A stretch of DNA of 9,707 nucleotides. Origin: Bacteroidota bacterium (GTDB taxonomy: Bacteria > Bacteroidota > Ignavibacteria > Ignavibacteriales > Ignavibacteriaceae). Made by a program: the position numbers and the translations under genes. Location of the stretch: the NCBI GenBank assembly GCA_021793635.1, contig JAJYSI010000083.1, positions 1 through 9,707 on the forward strand. The letters run 5' to 3'. The notes under the pieces were generated by a model. The model worked only from the letters and a program-made list of their open reading frames with translations. It was not told the DNA's origin and ran no database searches. This document shows positions 1-6,872 of this stretch, in pieces (position 1 is the first letter of the stretch; each line of letters starts with the position of its first letter).

Positions 1-2
1 AA

Positions 3-1319
3 GTTTCTGCAGATAGTATAAGTTTAACAATTGATAATTGTGTGTTTGATTATTTAGCTCAATTTGAAGTTGGGTACAGCGGAAACTGGGATAAATTTTA
101 TATAACCAATTCTGTCTTTAGAAATGGTGTTGATGTAGCTTCTGCATACTATGTTCCTGAGCTTTTACGTAGCCAAAATTATAATGGTGCATGGAATACT
201 GATACTATAGACATTAACAACAATGCATTAATTGGAATAGCTATGGGACCGGTAGTAACAACCGGAGTTACCAACTATTTCAACTTTTCACATAATGATG
301 TTGTTTTATCAACTAAATCTCCTTTATGGTCAGAACAAATTGTAAATGCAAAGATAGATAATAATATTTTTTATGATACTTATGCTACCGGTGAAACTCA
401 CACTGAGTATGCTGGTGGATGGGATGAAATTCGTCCTCCAAGAATTCCGGCTATTATAAGTTTAGCTGGACTTGATTCCTTAAAAGCAGCAACTCTTTTG
501 GGGCATGCTATAAACGGTTCCGCAGATTCTCTTGCAGCAGAAGCAATGAGAAAAGTTGAAATTAAGAATAATGTTTATTTCTGGTCATCAGCACTTACCA
601 ACTGGTGGAAGACATGGAATGATACTGCAACAACTGCATTTGATTCCATCTACACACCTGTATTTATGAATTCTGAAACACAAGCTATGTTTAGTAAAAC
701 TACAACCTGGCCAGGTTTTTCTGAAAGCGGCAATCAAAATGTAGATCCTGGTTTTGGTACTACCATTACAACAGATGCTCTTAATGGAACCGATACAACT
801 TATGGTGTAGGATTGTTAGCATACATCGGCGCAGTTAGAGGCGGAAAAGGTACCACTCAAAGCTATGCTTATCAGAAGACTGCTGTTGGAACCAATGCAG
901 ATTGGACCCCAGCTTGGCCGCTTCCTGAAAGAAGTGCTTTAGTTTATTCAAATCAAACTTTGAAGACCGGTGCTACTGATGGTACAGCAATCGGAGATAC
1001 TAACTTTACATCTTCTTTGACTGCTGTTGAACAAATTCCTTCTTCAGTACCTAGCAAATTCGAACTTTACAATGCTTACCCGAATCCATTTAACCCATCT
1101 ACTAACATTAAATTCAATTTAGCAAAAAGTGGTTATGTTAGCTTGAAGGTTTACAATATGATCGGACAATTAGTTAGATCAATTGTAGATAATGTTTATA
1201 AGAACAAAGGTTCATATGAATATAATGTTAGCATGGATAATTTAAGCAGCGGTATATATTTCTATACTTTAACACAAGGTTCACAGACTATTACTAAAAA
1301 GATGGTTCTCCTAAAGTAA
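3..1319 (+). CDS. Secreted beta-helix-like protein with T9SS type A sorting domain (5' partial)
   Basis: This is the 3' end of a secreted or surface protein. The frame is open to the left edge, so the GTG at 42 is an internal valine codon and the real start lies outside. The N-terminal part carries irregular repeats of the type 'hydrophobic-x-NN-x-hydrophobic' (LTIDNCVF, FYITNSVF, IDINNNAL, AKIDNNIFY, VEIKNNVYF), which is how coils of a right-handed parallel beta-helix with an asparagine ladder look. The middle is rich in Thr, Trp, Gly and Asn, with no enzyme motif that I recognise. From about base 1059 to the stop lies a T9SS type A sorting domain: FELYNAYPNPFNPSTNIKF, then VSLKVYNMIGQLVR, then GIYFYTLTQG and the lysine-rich end KKMVLLK. 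In this family the domain directs export across the outer membrane by the Por/T9SS machinery and is then removed. A terminator follows, so the gene is probably not co-transcribed with the chitin genes. Its function is unknown; a polysaccharide lyase or adhesin-like role is possible but not shown. Confidence 0.9.
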   Translation, partial: VSADSISLTIDNCVFDYLAQFEVGYSGNWDKFYITNSVFRNGVDVASAYYVPELLRSQNYNGAWNTDTIDINNNALIGIAMGPVVTTGVTNYFNFSHNDVVLSTKSPLWSEQIVNAKIDNNIFYDTYATGETHTEYAGGWDEIRPPRIPAIISLAGLDSLKAATLLGHAINGSADSLAAEAMRKVEIKNNVYFWSSALTNWWKTWNDTATTAFDSIYTPVFMNSETQAMFSKTTTWPGFSESGNQNVDPGFGTTITTDALNGTDTTYGVGLLAYIGAVRGGKGTTQSYAYQKTAVGTNADWTPAWPLPERSALVYSNQTLKTGATDGTAIGDTNFTSSLTAVEQIPSSVPSKFELYNAYPNPFNPSTNIKFNLAKSGYVSLKVYNMIGQLVRSIVDNVYKNKGSYEYNVSMDNLSSGIYFYTLTQGSQTITKKMVLLK

Positions 1320-1337
1320 TTATTTCTTAGTAATAGT

Positions 1338-1376
1338 AAATGCCGGAACTGCCGAATAAGTAGTTCCGGTATTTTT
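1338..1376 (+). terminator. Rho-independent terminator after the T9SS protein
   Basis: A hairpin lies 18 bases after the stop codon of the first gene. The arms are AAATGCCGGAACT (1338-1350) and AGTTCCGGTATTT (1362-1374), pairing over 13 positions with one G-T pair and a GC-rich core of CCGGAACT/AGTTCCGG. The loop is 11 bases and the downstream arm runs into a short T tract (1372-1376). It separates the first gene from the carbohydrate operon. The arms pair almost as well on the other strand, but no convergent gene is present. Confidence 0.85.
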
Positions 1377-1384
1377 ATATAATA

Positions 1385-1392
1385 TATTTTTG
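1385..1392 (+). promoter_or_regulatory. Candidate Bacteroidota-type -7 promoter element upstream of the MFS gene
   Basis: TATTTTTG matches the TAnnTTTG element recognised by the primary sigma factor in Bacteroidota, and it sits between the terminator and the first operon gene. It would give a 5' leader of roughly 80 bases. No convincing -33 TTTG/TTG partner is visible, because the upstream stretch overlaps the terminator hairpin. The DNA is AT-rich and chance matches are likely. The same 10-mer, TATATTTTTG, occurs again before the GH2 gene. Confidence 0.25.
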
Positions 1393-1429
1393 GAGGGGTT
1401 TAGAGTTTTTTGCTGATATTAAAAATAAA

Positions 1430-1459
1430 TTAATTGTTTAGGAATTAAACTGAATTAAA
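1430..1459 (+). repeat. Overlapping inverted and direct repeats before the MFS gene (candidate operator)
   Basis: GTTTA (1436-1440) and TAAAC (1446-1450) form an inverted repeat around GGAAT. It extends outward as TTAATT (1430-1435) and AATTAA (1453-1458) if a two-base TG bulge is allowed. Overlapping it, GAATTAAA occurs twice (1442-1449 and 1452-1459), exactly 10 bp apart, which is one helical turn. The position about 20-50 bp before the first operon gene suits a regulator site. The low base complexity makes chance a serious alternative, and no regulator gene is in the window. Confidence 0.3.
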
Positions 1460-1480
1460 TAATACATTATTGGAATATTG

Positions 1481-2758
1481 ATGGCAAATAAAAAAGTAAA
1501 ACCTGCCTTTTGGGTTCCCACACTTTATACTGCAGAGGGTCTACCGTTTGTAATTGTTAATGTCGTATCAGTTTTAATGTACAAAAGCCTTGGTATATCG
1601 GATGCAAAGATTGCATTCTTTACAAGCATAGTAACAATTCCATGGGCGTTAAAGCCGCTGTGGGGTCCTATTCTTGAAATGTATAGAACAAAAAAAGATT
1701 TTGTGCTTGCTACTCAATTCATGGGAGGGATAAGCTTCGGTTTGCTGGTGTTTTCTTTACAATTACCTACATATTTTGAATGGACTATAATATTCTTCGG
1801 AATTATTGCTTTGAACTCTGCTATTCATGATACAGCCGCCGACGGAGTTTATATTACAGTATTAAATGATGTTGAACAAGCGGAGTATGTTGGCTGGCAA
1901 GGTGCATTTTATAATGTTGGAAAGATTTTATCGCAAGGTGCCTTTGTGCTTTTAGCAGGTATTCTGGAAAAGAAAATAGGTGTAAAGCCTGCATGGACTA
2001 TAGTAATGGGATCTTTTGGCGCAATACTTATTTTGATGAGTATTTATCACCTTAAATTTTTACCTACCGGCGGAAAGTCCCAAAATGTATCCAGCTTTAA
2101 GGAAGCATCCGAAAAATTTTACGATGTAGTAAAAACATTTTTTCAGAAAAAATATATTTTCTGGGGAATAGCTTTTTTGATATTGTACCGGTTTGCAGAA
2201 GGACAGGCTGTTAAAATTGTTCCTTTATTTATGAGAGCAGGACGAGCTAAAGGCGGGCTTGGATTATCGACAGAAGATATTGGAATATTATATGGATTTT
2301 TTCCACCGTTAGCGTTTGTTGTGGGTTCTATACTTGCAGGTTATTTTACTGCCAATAAAGGATTAAGAAAATCTCTTATTGTATTGTGTGCTTTCTTCAA
2401 TATTCCATTTGCCGTTTACACTTATCTTGCAATTTTTCAACCAACCAATTTTATTATAATAAGTGTTGCCGTCGTATTTGAGTATTTCGGATATGGCTTT
2501 GGGTTCATTGGTTTAACATTATACATGATGCAGCAGATTGCACCTGGCAAATATAAAATGGCGCATTATGCTTTTGCTACGTCGCTTATGCAACTTGGCT
2601 TTATGATCCCGTCTATGATCAGCGGTTTTATAAGCGACTTTCTTGGATATGAACACTTCTTTATATGGGTTATGATTGCAACTATACCTTCCTTCCTTAT
2701 AACTTGGTTAGTGCCCTTTAGAGAAATTACAGAAGAAAAAGCTCAGACTGCGGCTTAA
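1481..2758 (+). CDS. AmpG-like MFS transporter, probable chitobiose/GlcNAc-oligosaccharide importer
   Basis: This is an inner-membrane carrier of the major facilitator superfamily, 425 residues, with about 12 hydrophobic segments (roughly 11-34, 43-62, 76-95, 100-122, 145-163, 170-190, 227-240, 265-290, 298-318, 322-345, 365-385, 392-413) and a longer polar central loop (191-223). IPWALKPLWGP (53-63) and NSAIHDTAADG (112-122) sit where AmpG-type permeases have their conserved 'KFLW-P' and 'T-D---DA' stretches. AmpG imports GlcNAc-anhydroMurNAc, so a GlcNAc-disaccharide substrate is plausible. I chose the ATG at 1481 because GGA lies 6 bases upstream; the TTG immediately before it would leave only 3 bases. 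The gene opens the operon and is followed after 29 bp by the cytoplasmic chitobiose phosphorylase, which needs imported intact disaccharide. The substrate is inferred from this context. Other sugars or muropeptides are possible. Confidence 0.85.
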   Translation: MANKKVKPAFWVPTLYTAEGLPFVIVNVVSVLMYKSLGISDAKIAFFTSIVTIPWALKPLWGPILEMYRTKKDFVLATQFMGGISFGLLVFSLQLPTYFEWTIIFFGIIALNSAIHDTAADGVYITVLNDVEQAEYVGWQGAFYNVGKILSQGAFVLLAGILEKKIGVKPAWTIVMGSFGAILILMSIYHLKFLPTGGKSQNVSSFKEASEKFYDVVKTFFQKKYIFWGIAFLILYRFAEGQAVKIVPLFMRAGRAKGGLGLSTEDIGILYGFFPPLAFVVGSILAGYFTANKGLRKSLIVLCAFFNIPFAVYTYLAIFQPTNFIIISVAVVFEYFGYGFGFIGLTLYMMQQIAPGKYKMAHYAFATSLMQLGFMIPSMISGFISDFLGYEHFFIWVMIATIPSFLITWLVPFREITEEKAQTAA

Positions 2759-2777
2759 TTTGAAATTAAAATATTAC

Positions 2778-2781
2778 GGAG
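2778..2781 (+). promoter_or_regulatory. Shine-Dalgarno site of the GH94 gene
   Basis: GGAG lies 6 bases before the ATG at 2788. It is the clearest ribosome binding site in the window and fixes the start of the phosphorylase, whose first residues (MRYGYFDDENREYV) also match the family N-terminus. Confidence 0.7.
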
Positions 2782-2787
2782 ATTTAA

Positions 2788-5190
2788 ATGCGTTACGGTT
2801 ATTTTGATGATGAAAATAGAGAGTATGTTATTGATAGACCGGATGTACCGGTTTCATGGACGAACTATCTCGGTGTAAAAGATCTGTGTACAGTAATTTC
2901 GCATAATGCCGGTGGTTATTCGTTTTACAAATCTACTGAGCATCATCGTGTTACAAGGTTCAGACAGAACGGAATTCCTTTAGATAGACCTGGTCATTAT
3001 GTTTATATACGCGACGACGAGACAGGTGAGTACTGGACGATTTCATGGCAGCCCGTCGGCAAAGATTTTAATAAAGCAAAATATACCTGCCGCCATGGAT
3101 TGTCTTATTCCAAGTTTCAGTGCGATTACCAGGACATTGAAGCAGAGCAGCTTGTCTTCATTCCGATTAATGACGATGTTGAATTATGGGATGTTAAGAT
3201 AAAGAACAAAAGTGGACGAACTAGAAAGTTAAGCGTATTTTCATACGTTGAATTTTCATTTCATCATGTTGAAATTGACAACCAGAACCTGCAGATGAGC
3301 CTTTACGCAAGCGGTTCTAATTATAAAGACGACATAATAGAATATGATTTCTTTTATGAGCCATGGACGTTCCACTTCTTTGCTTCCAATTTTAAACCGG
3401 ACAGCTACGACTGCGTACGCGATACATTCATCGGAAATTACAGAACAGAGACTAATCCTGAATCGGTTGAGAAAGGAACATGCGCAAACAGTACCGAGCT
3501 TGGCGGCAACCATTGCGGCTCGCTTCATAAAAGAATTACTCTTGACCAGGGTGAAGAAACAAGATTAATATTTATGATGGGCGTAGGCTCACGCGAAGAA
3601 AAAGGAAAAGCATTAAAGGAAAAATATTCTAACCTTGAAAATGTTGACAAAGCTTTTAAAGGCATAAAAGAATATTGGGAAAAGAAAACTTCCATGCTTC
3701 AATGCAATACCCCGCATAAGGGTTTGAACTCTATGATTAACACCTGGACACTTTACCAGGCTGAAACATGCGTTGTATGGTCGCGCTTCGGTTCCTTTGT
3801 AGAAGTAGGAGGAAGAGTAGGTTTAGGCTACCGTGATACATCTCAAGACGTAATGGGTGTTGTTCACAGTAATCCGGAAAAAACAAAATACAGAATTATA
3901 CAACTGCTTAGAGGTCATACAAGCATGGGCTATGGACTTCATTTGTTCGACCCGGCTGTATTTGAACCCAAAGAAGAAAAACTTCCCGGCGTAAAACTGC
4001 CTACGGTTGTGCCTACTCCAAACGCGGCGGATATAGTTCACGGAATGGAAGATGTATGTTCGGACGACGCGCTGTGGCTTGTAGCTTCAATATGTGAATT
4101 GGTTGTTGAAAATGGCGAGCTTAAATTCTTTGATGAAGTTATTCCTTATGCAAACAGCGGCGAGGGAACAGTGTACGAGCATCTTACAAAAATCCTCGAC
4201 TTCTCTGCAAAATACATAGGCGGCAACGGAATTTGCCAGGGCTTAAGAGCGGACTGGAACGACTGCTTAAATTTAGGCGGCGGTGAAAGCTCGATGGTTT
4301 CATTCATGCATTATTGGGCAATTAAGATATTTATTGAATCCGCAAAGCAGCTTGGAAGAGATGATGATGTTAAGAAATATAATAGCATGGCTGAAAGAGT
4401 AAGGCAGTCATGCGAGTCAGAACTGTGGGACGGCGATTGGTATATAAGAGGCTTTACAAAAAAAGGAATTAAGATAGGCACAAAAGAAAGCGAAGAAGGT
4501 AAAATATTCCTTAATGCGCAAAGCTGGGCGGTTTATTCCGGTGTAGCTTCCAAAGAGCGTGCAGAAAAATGTATGGATGCCGTAGATAAACATTTGTATT
4601 CCAAATACGGTTTACATCTTGTGTTGCCTGCATACTCAAAGCCGGATGACGATATTGGCTACATTACACGCGTTTACAAAGGCATAAAAGAAAACGCTTC
4701 AATATTCAGTCATCCTAATCCATGGGCTGTTATAGCGGAATGCAAGCTAGGACACGGCAACACAGCCATGAAGTTTTACGATGCGATATTGCCGTATAAT
4801 CAAAATGATATAATTGAGATAAGACAGTCGGAGCCGTATTCATACTGCCAGTTTATAATGGGTAAAGACCATACGGCGCACGGCAGGGCAAGGCATCCGT
4901 GGCTTACTGGTACTGCTGCATGGTTTTACACTGCCGCTACAAAATATATACTCGGCATAAGACCAACATATAATGGTCTTGAAATCGATCCGTGCATACC
5001 TTCTGACTGGGATGGCTTTGAAGTTACAAGAAAGTGGCGTGGTGCTGTTTACAAAATAAAGGTAAAAAATCCTGATAAGATAGAGAAAGGTGTAAAATCA
5101 ATTTCATTAAACGGAAAAGCAATTACCGGGCTTGTTCCAATTCAGTCTTCAGGCAGCGAAAACGAAGTTGAAGTGGTAATGGGCAAATGA
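2788..5190 (+). CDS. chbP: N,N'-diacetylchitobiose phosphorylase (GH94)
   Basis: The predicted reaction is (GlcNAc)2 + phosphate giving alpha-GlcNAc-1-phosphate + GlcNAc, in the cytoplasm; there is no signal peptide and there are many cysteines. The 800-residue length equals that of Vibrio chitobiose phosphorylases (about 801). From memory, similarity to the Vibrio enzyme runs end to end: RPDVPVSWTNYLG near 17-29, SHNAGGYSFY (38-47), CVVWSRFGSFVEVGGR (328-343), GLGYRDTSQD (345-354), KLPTVVPTP (403-411), SHPNPW (641-646) and HPWLTGTAAW (703-712). The general acid aspartate is D492 in GLRADWNDCLNLGGGES, the same number as in Vibrio proteolyticus ChbP. R349, H642 and T709 fall where the phosphate-binding residues are expected. 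The VVWSRF and YGLHLFDP segments follow the chitobiose branch and not cellobiose phosphorylase, which has TFNMSRSASF-type sequence there. Cellobiose phosphorylase is therefore the less likely reading. The gene is preceded by the MFS carrier and followed by a chitinase. Base composition looks somewhat more GC-rich than in the first two genes. Confidence 0.93.
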   Translation: MRYGYFDDENREYVIDRPDVPVSWTNYLGVKDLCTVISHNAGGYSFYKSTEHHRVTRFRQNGIPLDRPGHYVYIRDDETGEYWTISWQPVGKDFNKAKYTCRHGLSYSKFQCDYQDIEAEQLVFIPINDDVELWDVKIKNKSGRTRKLSVFSYVEFSFHHVEIDNQNLQMSLYASGSNYKDDIIEYDFFYEPWTFHFFASNFKPDSYDCVRDTFIGNYRTETNPESVEKGTCANSTELGGNHCGSLHKRITLDQGEETRLIFMMGVGSREEKGKALKEKYSNLENVDKAFKGIKEYWEKKTSMLQCNTPHKGLNSMINTWTLYQAETCVVWSRFGSFVEVGGRVGLGYRDTSQDVMGVVHSNPEKTKYRIIQLLRGHTSMGYGLHLFDPAVFEPKEEKLPGVKLPTVVPTPNAADIVHGMEDVCSDDALWLVASICELVVENGELKFFDEVIPYANSGEGTVYEHLTKILDFSAKYIGGNGICQGLRADWNDCLNLGGGESSMVSFMHYWAIKIFIESAKQLGRDDDVKKYNSMAERVRQSCESELWDGDWYIRGFTKKGIKIGTKESEEGKIFLNAQSWAVYSGVASKERAEKCMDAVDKHLYSKYGLHLVLPAYSKPDDDIGYITRVYKGIKENASIFSHPNPWAVIAECKLGHGNTAMKFYDAILPYNQNDIIEIRQSEPYSYCQFIMGKDHTAHGRARHPWLTGTAAWFYTAATKYILGIRPTYNGLEIDPCIPSDWDGFEVTRKWRGAVYKIKVKNPDKIEKGVKSISLNGKAITGLVPIQSSGSENEVEVVMGK

Positions 5191-5210
5191 TAATCAATTC
5201 TTAAAATTCA

Positions 5211-5224
5211 AGATTAAAGATTAA
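5211..5224 (+). repeat. Tandem 7-bp repeat in the GH94-GH18 spacer
   Basis: AGATTAA occurs twice head to tail in the 50-bp gap. It is flanked by AATTCT (5196-5201) and AGAATT (5232-5237), which are inverted copies of each other. It may be simple slippage in AT-rich spacer DNA. The region holds no good terminator, so transcription probably reads through into the chitinase gene. Confidence 0.5.
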
Positions 5225-5240
5225 GGATTTCAGAATTATT

Positions 5241-6815
5241 ATGAAAAACATTAGATATATTTTACTTTTAATTTTAGGAGTTCAATTAGTATTGTTTGCT
5301 CAAAAAAGAGAAATTGTTGCGTATTATTCGGCAGAGGATGCTCATCATGGATATTTTGTAAAGAATATAAAAACTTCCGGTGCAGCAAGTAAAATAACAA
5401 CTTTAATTTTTGCTTTCGCCTCGCCAAGACCGGATTCTTTGGGCAGCATTGTTCCTCAAATAAATTCTTACATTGATTACCAGCAGCCTTACACTTCAGA
5501 AATGAGCATTGACGGCGTTGCGGATGATTCAACTCAGCCGCTTCGCGGGCAATTCAATCAATTAAAAAAATTAAAAGCAGAATATCCTGGACTGAAAATT
5601 CTTTTATCAATCGGCGGCTGGGGCGGAGGTAAATATTTTTCAGATGCAGTGTGTACTCCAATGTCGAGAGAAATATTTGTTGATGACTGCATCAATAAAT
5701 TTATTTATGGCGATCTTCCGGTAATCAATGGCGCCGGCGGAAATAGATCTGCAGAAGGAATCTTTGACGGCTTTGATATTGATTGGGAATTTCCAGTCAG
5801 CGGCGGACCTGAAGGAACTCATAACATTCCGGAGGATAAAGAAAATTTAACCAAACTGCTTGAGCTGTTCAGAAAAAGGCTGGACATTGTAAATCCTAAG
5901 TTGATTCTGACCGAAGCTGTTCCTGCCTTTAATCCTAATCTAAATAATTATGATATAAAAGCTGAAGCTAAATATTTGGATTGGTTCAACTTGATGACTT
6001 ATGATTTACATGGCAACTGGAATAACGCCTCAGCACATCATACGAATCTTCTTTCGTCTCCCCAAGATACCTACGACAACGGTGCCGAGCTTTCATTTAA
6101 TAAATCGGTAAAATATTTTTTAGACTCTTTAGGAATAAGCAGCCAAAGGATTGTTCCCGGCGCAGCCTTTTATGGAAAAAGCTGGACAGTAATTGATACT
6201 GTTAATAACGGATTATACCAACCGGCAAAAGATACGGGCGGCGTAATTAATGTTTTATTCTCTAGTTATTCTAACTTAGTTAAACTTGAATCGGAAGGAT
6301 ATAATTATTATTGGGATACGCTGGCAATGGCACCCTGGCTTTTCAATCCGGTGCAAAAAATATTTTGGACTTTTGACGATGCGAAATCAATTTCGCTAAA
6401 AGCACGCTACGTAGATGCTTACAATCTGCGCGGACTAATGTTTTGGGAAATTAGCGGTGACGATTCAAACGGCACTTTGGTAAATACAATTTTTACACGA
6501 AATATGCCGCCGGTTAAAATGGATAATGGCAATTACGATAAAAAAGATTTCTCAATTGATATAAACCAGCCTATAAACAATAGCAAGATTAACGCGGGTT
6601 CAAACGTAATTATTAATACAATTGAATCTGGCAAAGATATGATTTCAAAGGTAGAGTTTTTCGTTGACGGAAAATCAATAGGCTATACAACCATAGCGCC
6701 TTTCGATTGGGTATGGTTTAATACTCAAAAAGGGAAGCACGAGATTAAAGCTATGGCAGTTGATAATTCCGGTTTTGCAAAATATTCCAAAGTAGTAATT
6801 ATAAATGTTAATTAA
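5241..6815 (+). CDS. Secreted GH18 chitinase with C-terminal Ig-like domain
   Basis: This endo-acting or processive chitinase cuts beta-1,4-GlcNAc linkages with substrate assistance from the N-acetyl group. Residues 1-20 form a Sec signal peptide (MKNIRYILLLILGVQLVLFA, cleavage near FA-QK). The catalytic barrel spans about 23-415, with the SxGG strand SIGGWGG (123-129), the DxxDxDxE motif DGFDIDWE (176-183; E183 the proton donor), MTYDLHG (252-258), FYGKSW (310-315) and the barrel-closing MFWEISGDD (400-408). The stretch between FYGKSW and MFWE has room for the alpha+beta insertion of subfamily A chitinases. DGVADDSTQPLRGQFNQL (91-108) resembles Streptomyces-type GH18 chitinases. Residues about 436-524 form a bacterial Ig-like domain (VEFFVDGKSIGYTT...GKHEIKAMAVDNSG). 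There is no T9SS tail and no recognisable chitin-binding module, so the enzyme is probably periplasmic and acts on oligosaccharides rather than crystalline chitin. The ribosome site is weak: GGA lies 13 bases upstream. The start is set by the signal peptide. Confidence 0.93.
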   Translation: MKNIRYILLLILGVQLVLFAQKREIVAYYSAEDAHHGYFVKNIKTSGAASKITTLIFAFASPRPDSLGSIVPQINSYIDYQQPYTSEMSIDGVADDSTQPLRGQFNQLKKLKAEYPGLKILLSIGGWGGGKYFSDAVCTPMSREIFVDDCINKFIYGDLPVINGAGGNRSAEGIFDGFDIDWEFPVSGGPEGTHNIPEDKENLTKLLELFRKRLDIVNPKLILTEAVPAFNPNLNNYDIKAEAKYLDWFNLMTYDLHGNWNNASAHHTNLLSSPQDTYDNGAELSFNKSVKYFLDSLGISSQRIVPGAAFYGKSWTVIDTVNNGLYQPAKDTGGVINVLFSSYSNLVKLESEGYNYYWDTLAMAPWLFNPVQKIFWTFDDAKSISLKARYVDAYNLRGLMFWEISGDDSNGTLVNTIFTRNMPPVKMDNGNYDKKDFSIDINQPINNSKINAGSNVIINTIESGKDMISKVEFFVDGKSIGYTTIAPFDWVWFNTQKGKHEIKAMAVDNSGFAKYSKVVIINVN

Positions 6816-6824
6816 AAAAAATTA

Positions 6825-6832
6825 TATTTTTG
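6825..6832 (+). promoter_or_regulatory. Candidate -7 element before the GH2 gene
   Basis: TATTTTTG (TAnnTTTG type) lies inside the identical 10-mer TATATTTTTG that also precedes the MFS gene. Initiation here would leave a leader of about 35 bases before the GH2 ATG. No clear -33 partner is seen, and the run of A and T raises the chance of coincidence. It could be an internal promoter of the operon. Confidence 0.25.
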
Positions 6833-6872
6833 CTTTCAATACTTTGGAAATAATATTATTTAACGGAACTTT

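Noticed and set aside
42..44. GTG as the start codon of the first gene
   Set aside because: The frame is open to the left edge and the residues before it (SLTIDNC) continue the beta-helix repeat pattern, so it is an internal codon.
1478..1480. TTG start giving an MFS protein one residue longer
   Set aside because: The ATG directly after it has better spacing to GGA (6 bases instead of 3).
1320..1480. Small RNA or riboswitch in the 160-bp spacer
   Set aside because: Apart from the terminator and short AT-rich repeats, I see no conserved riboswitch-like core.
2999..3202. Plus-strand overlapping frames inside GH94 (also 3344-3568) and GH2 (7285-7536)
   Set aside because: They overlap conserved family sequence in another frame and show no ribosome site or protein-like pattern.
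3256..3528. Minus-strand open frame inside the GH94 gene, and similar ones at 3823-4041, 5251-5532, 5640-5822, 7128-7310 and 7382-7678
   Set aside because: Each lies fully within a strongly supported gene on the other strand, has no recognisable domain, and is short enough to arise by chance.
2788..5190. Cellobiose phosphorylase
   Set aside because: The VVWSRF, YGLHLFDP and PTVVPTP segments follow the chitobiose enzymes, and the neighbouring chitinase fits that substrate.
6816..6872. Terminator between GH18 and GH2
   Set aside because: The spacer has A and T runs but no stable GC-containing hairpin.
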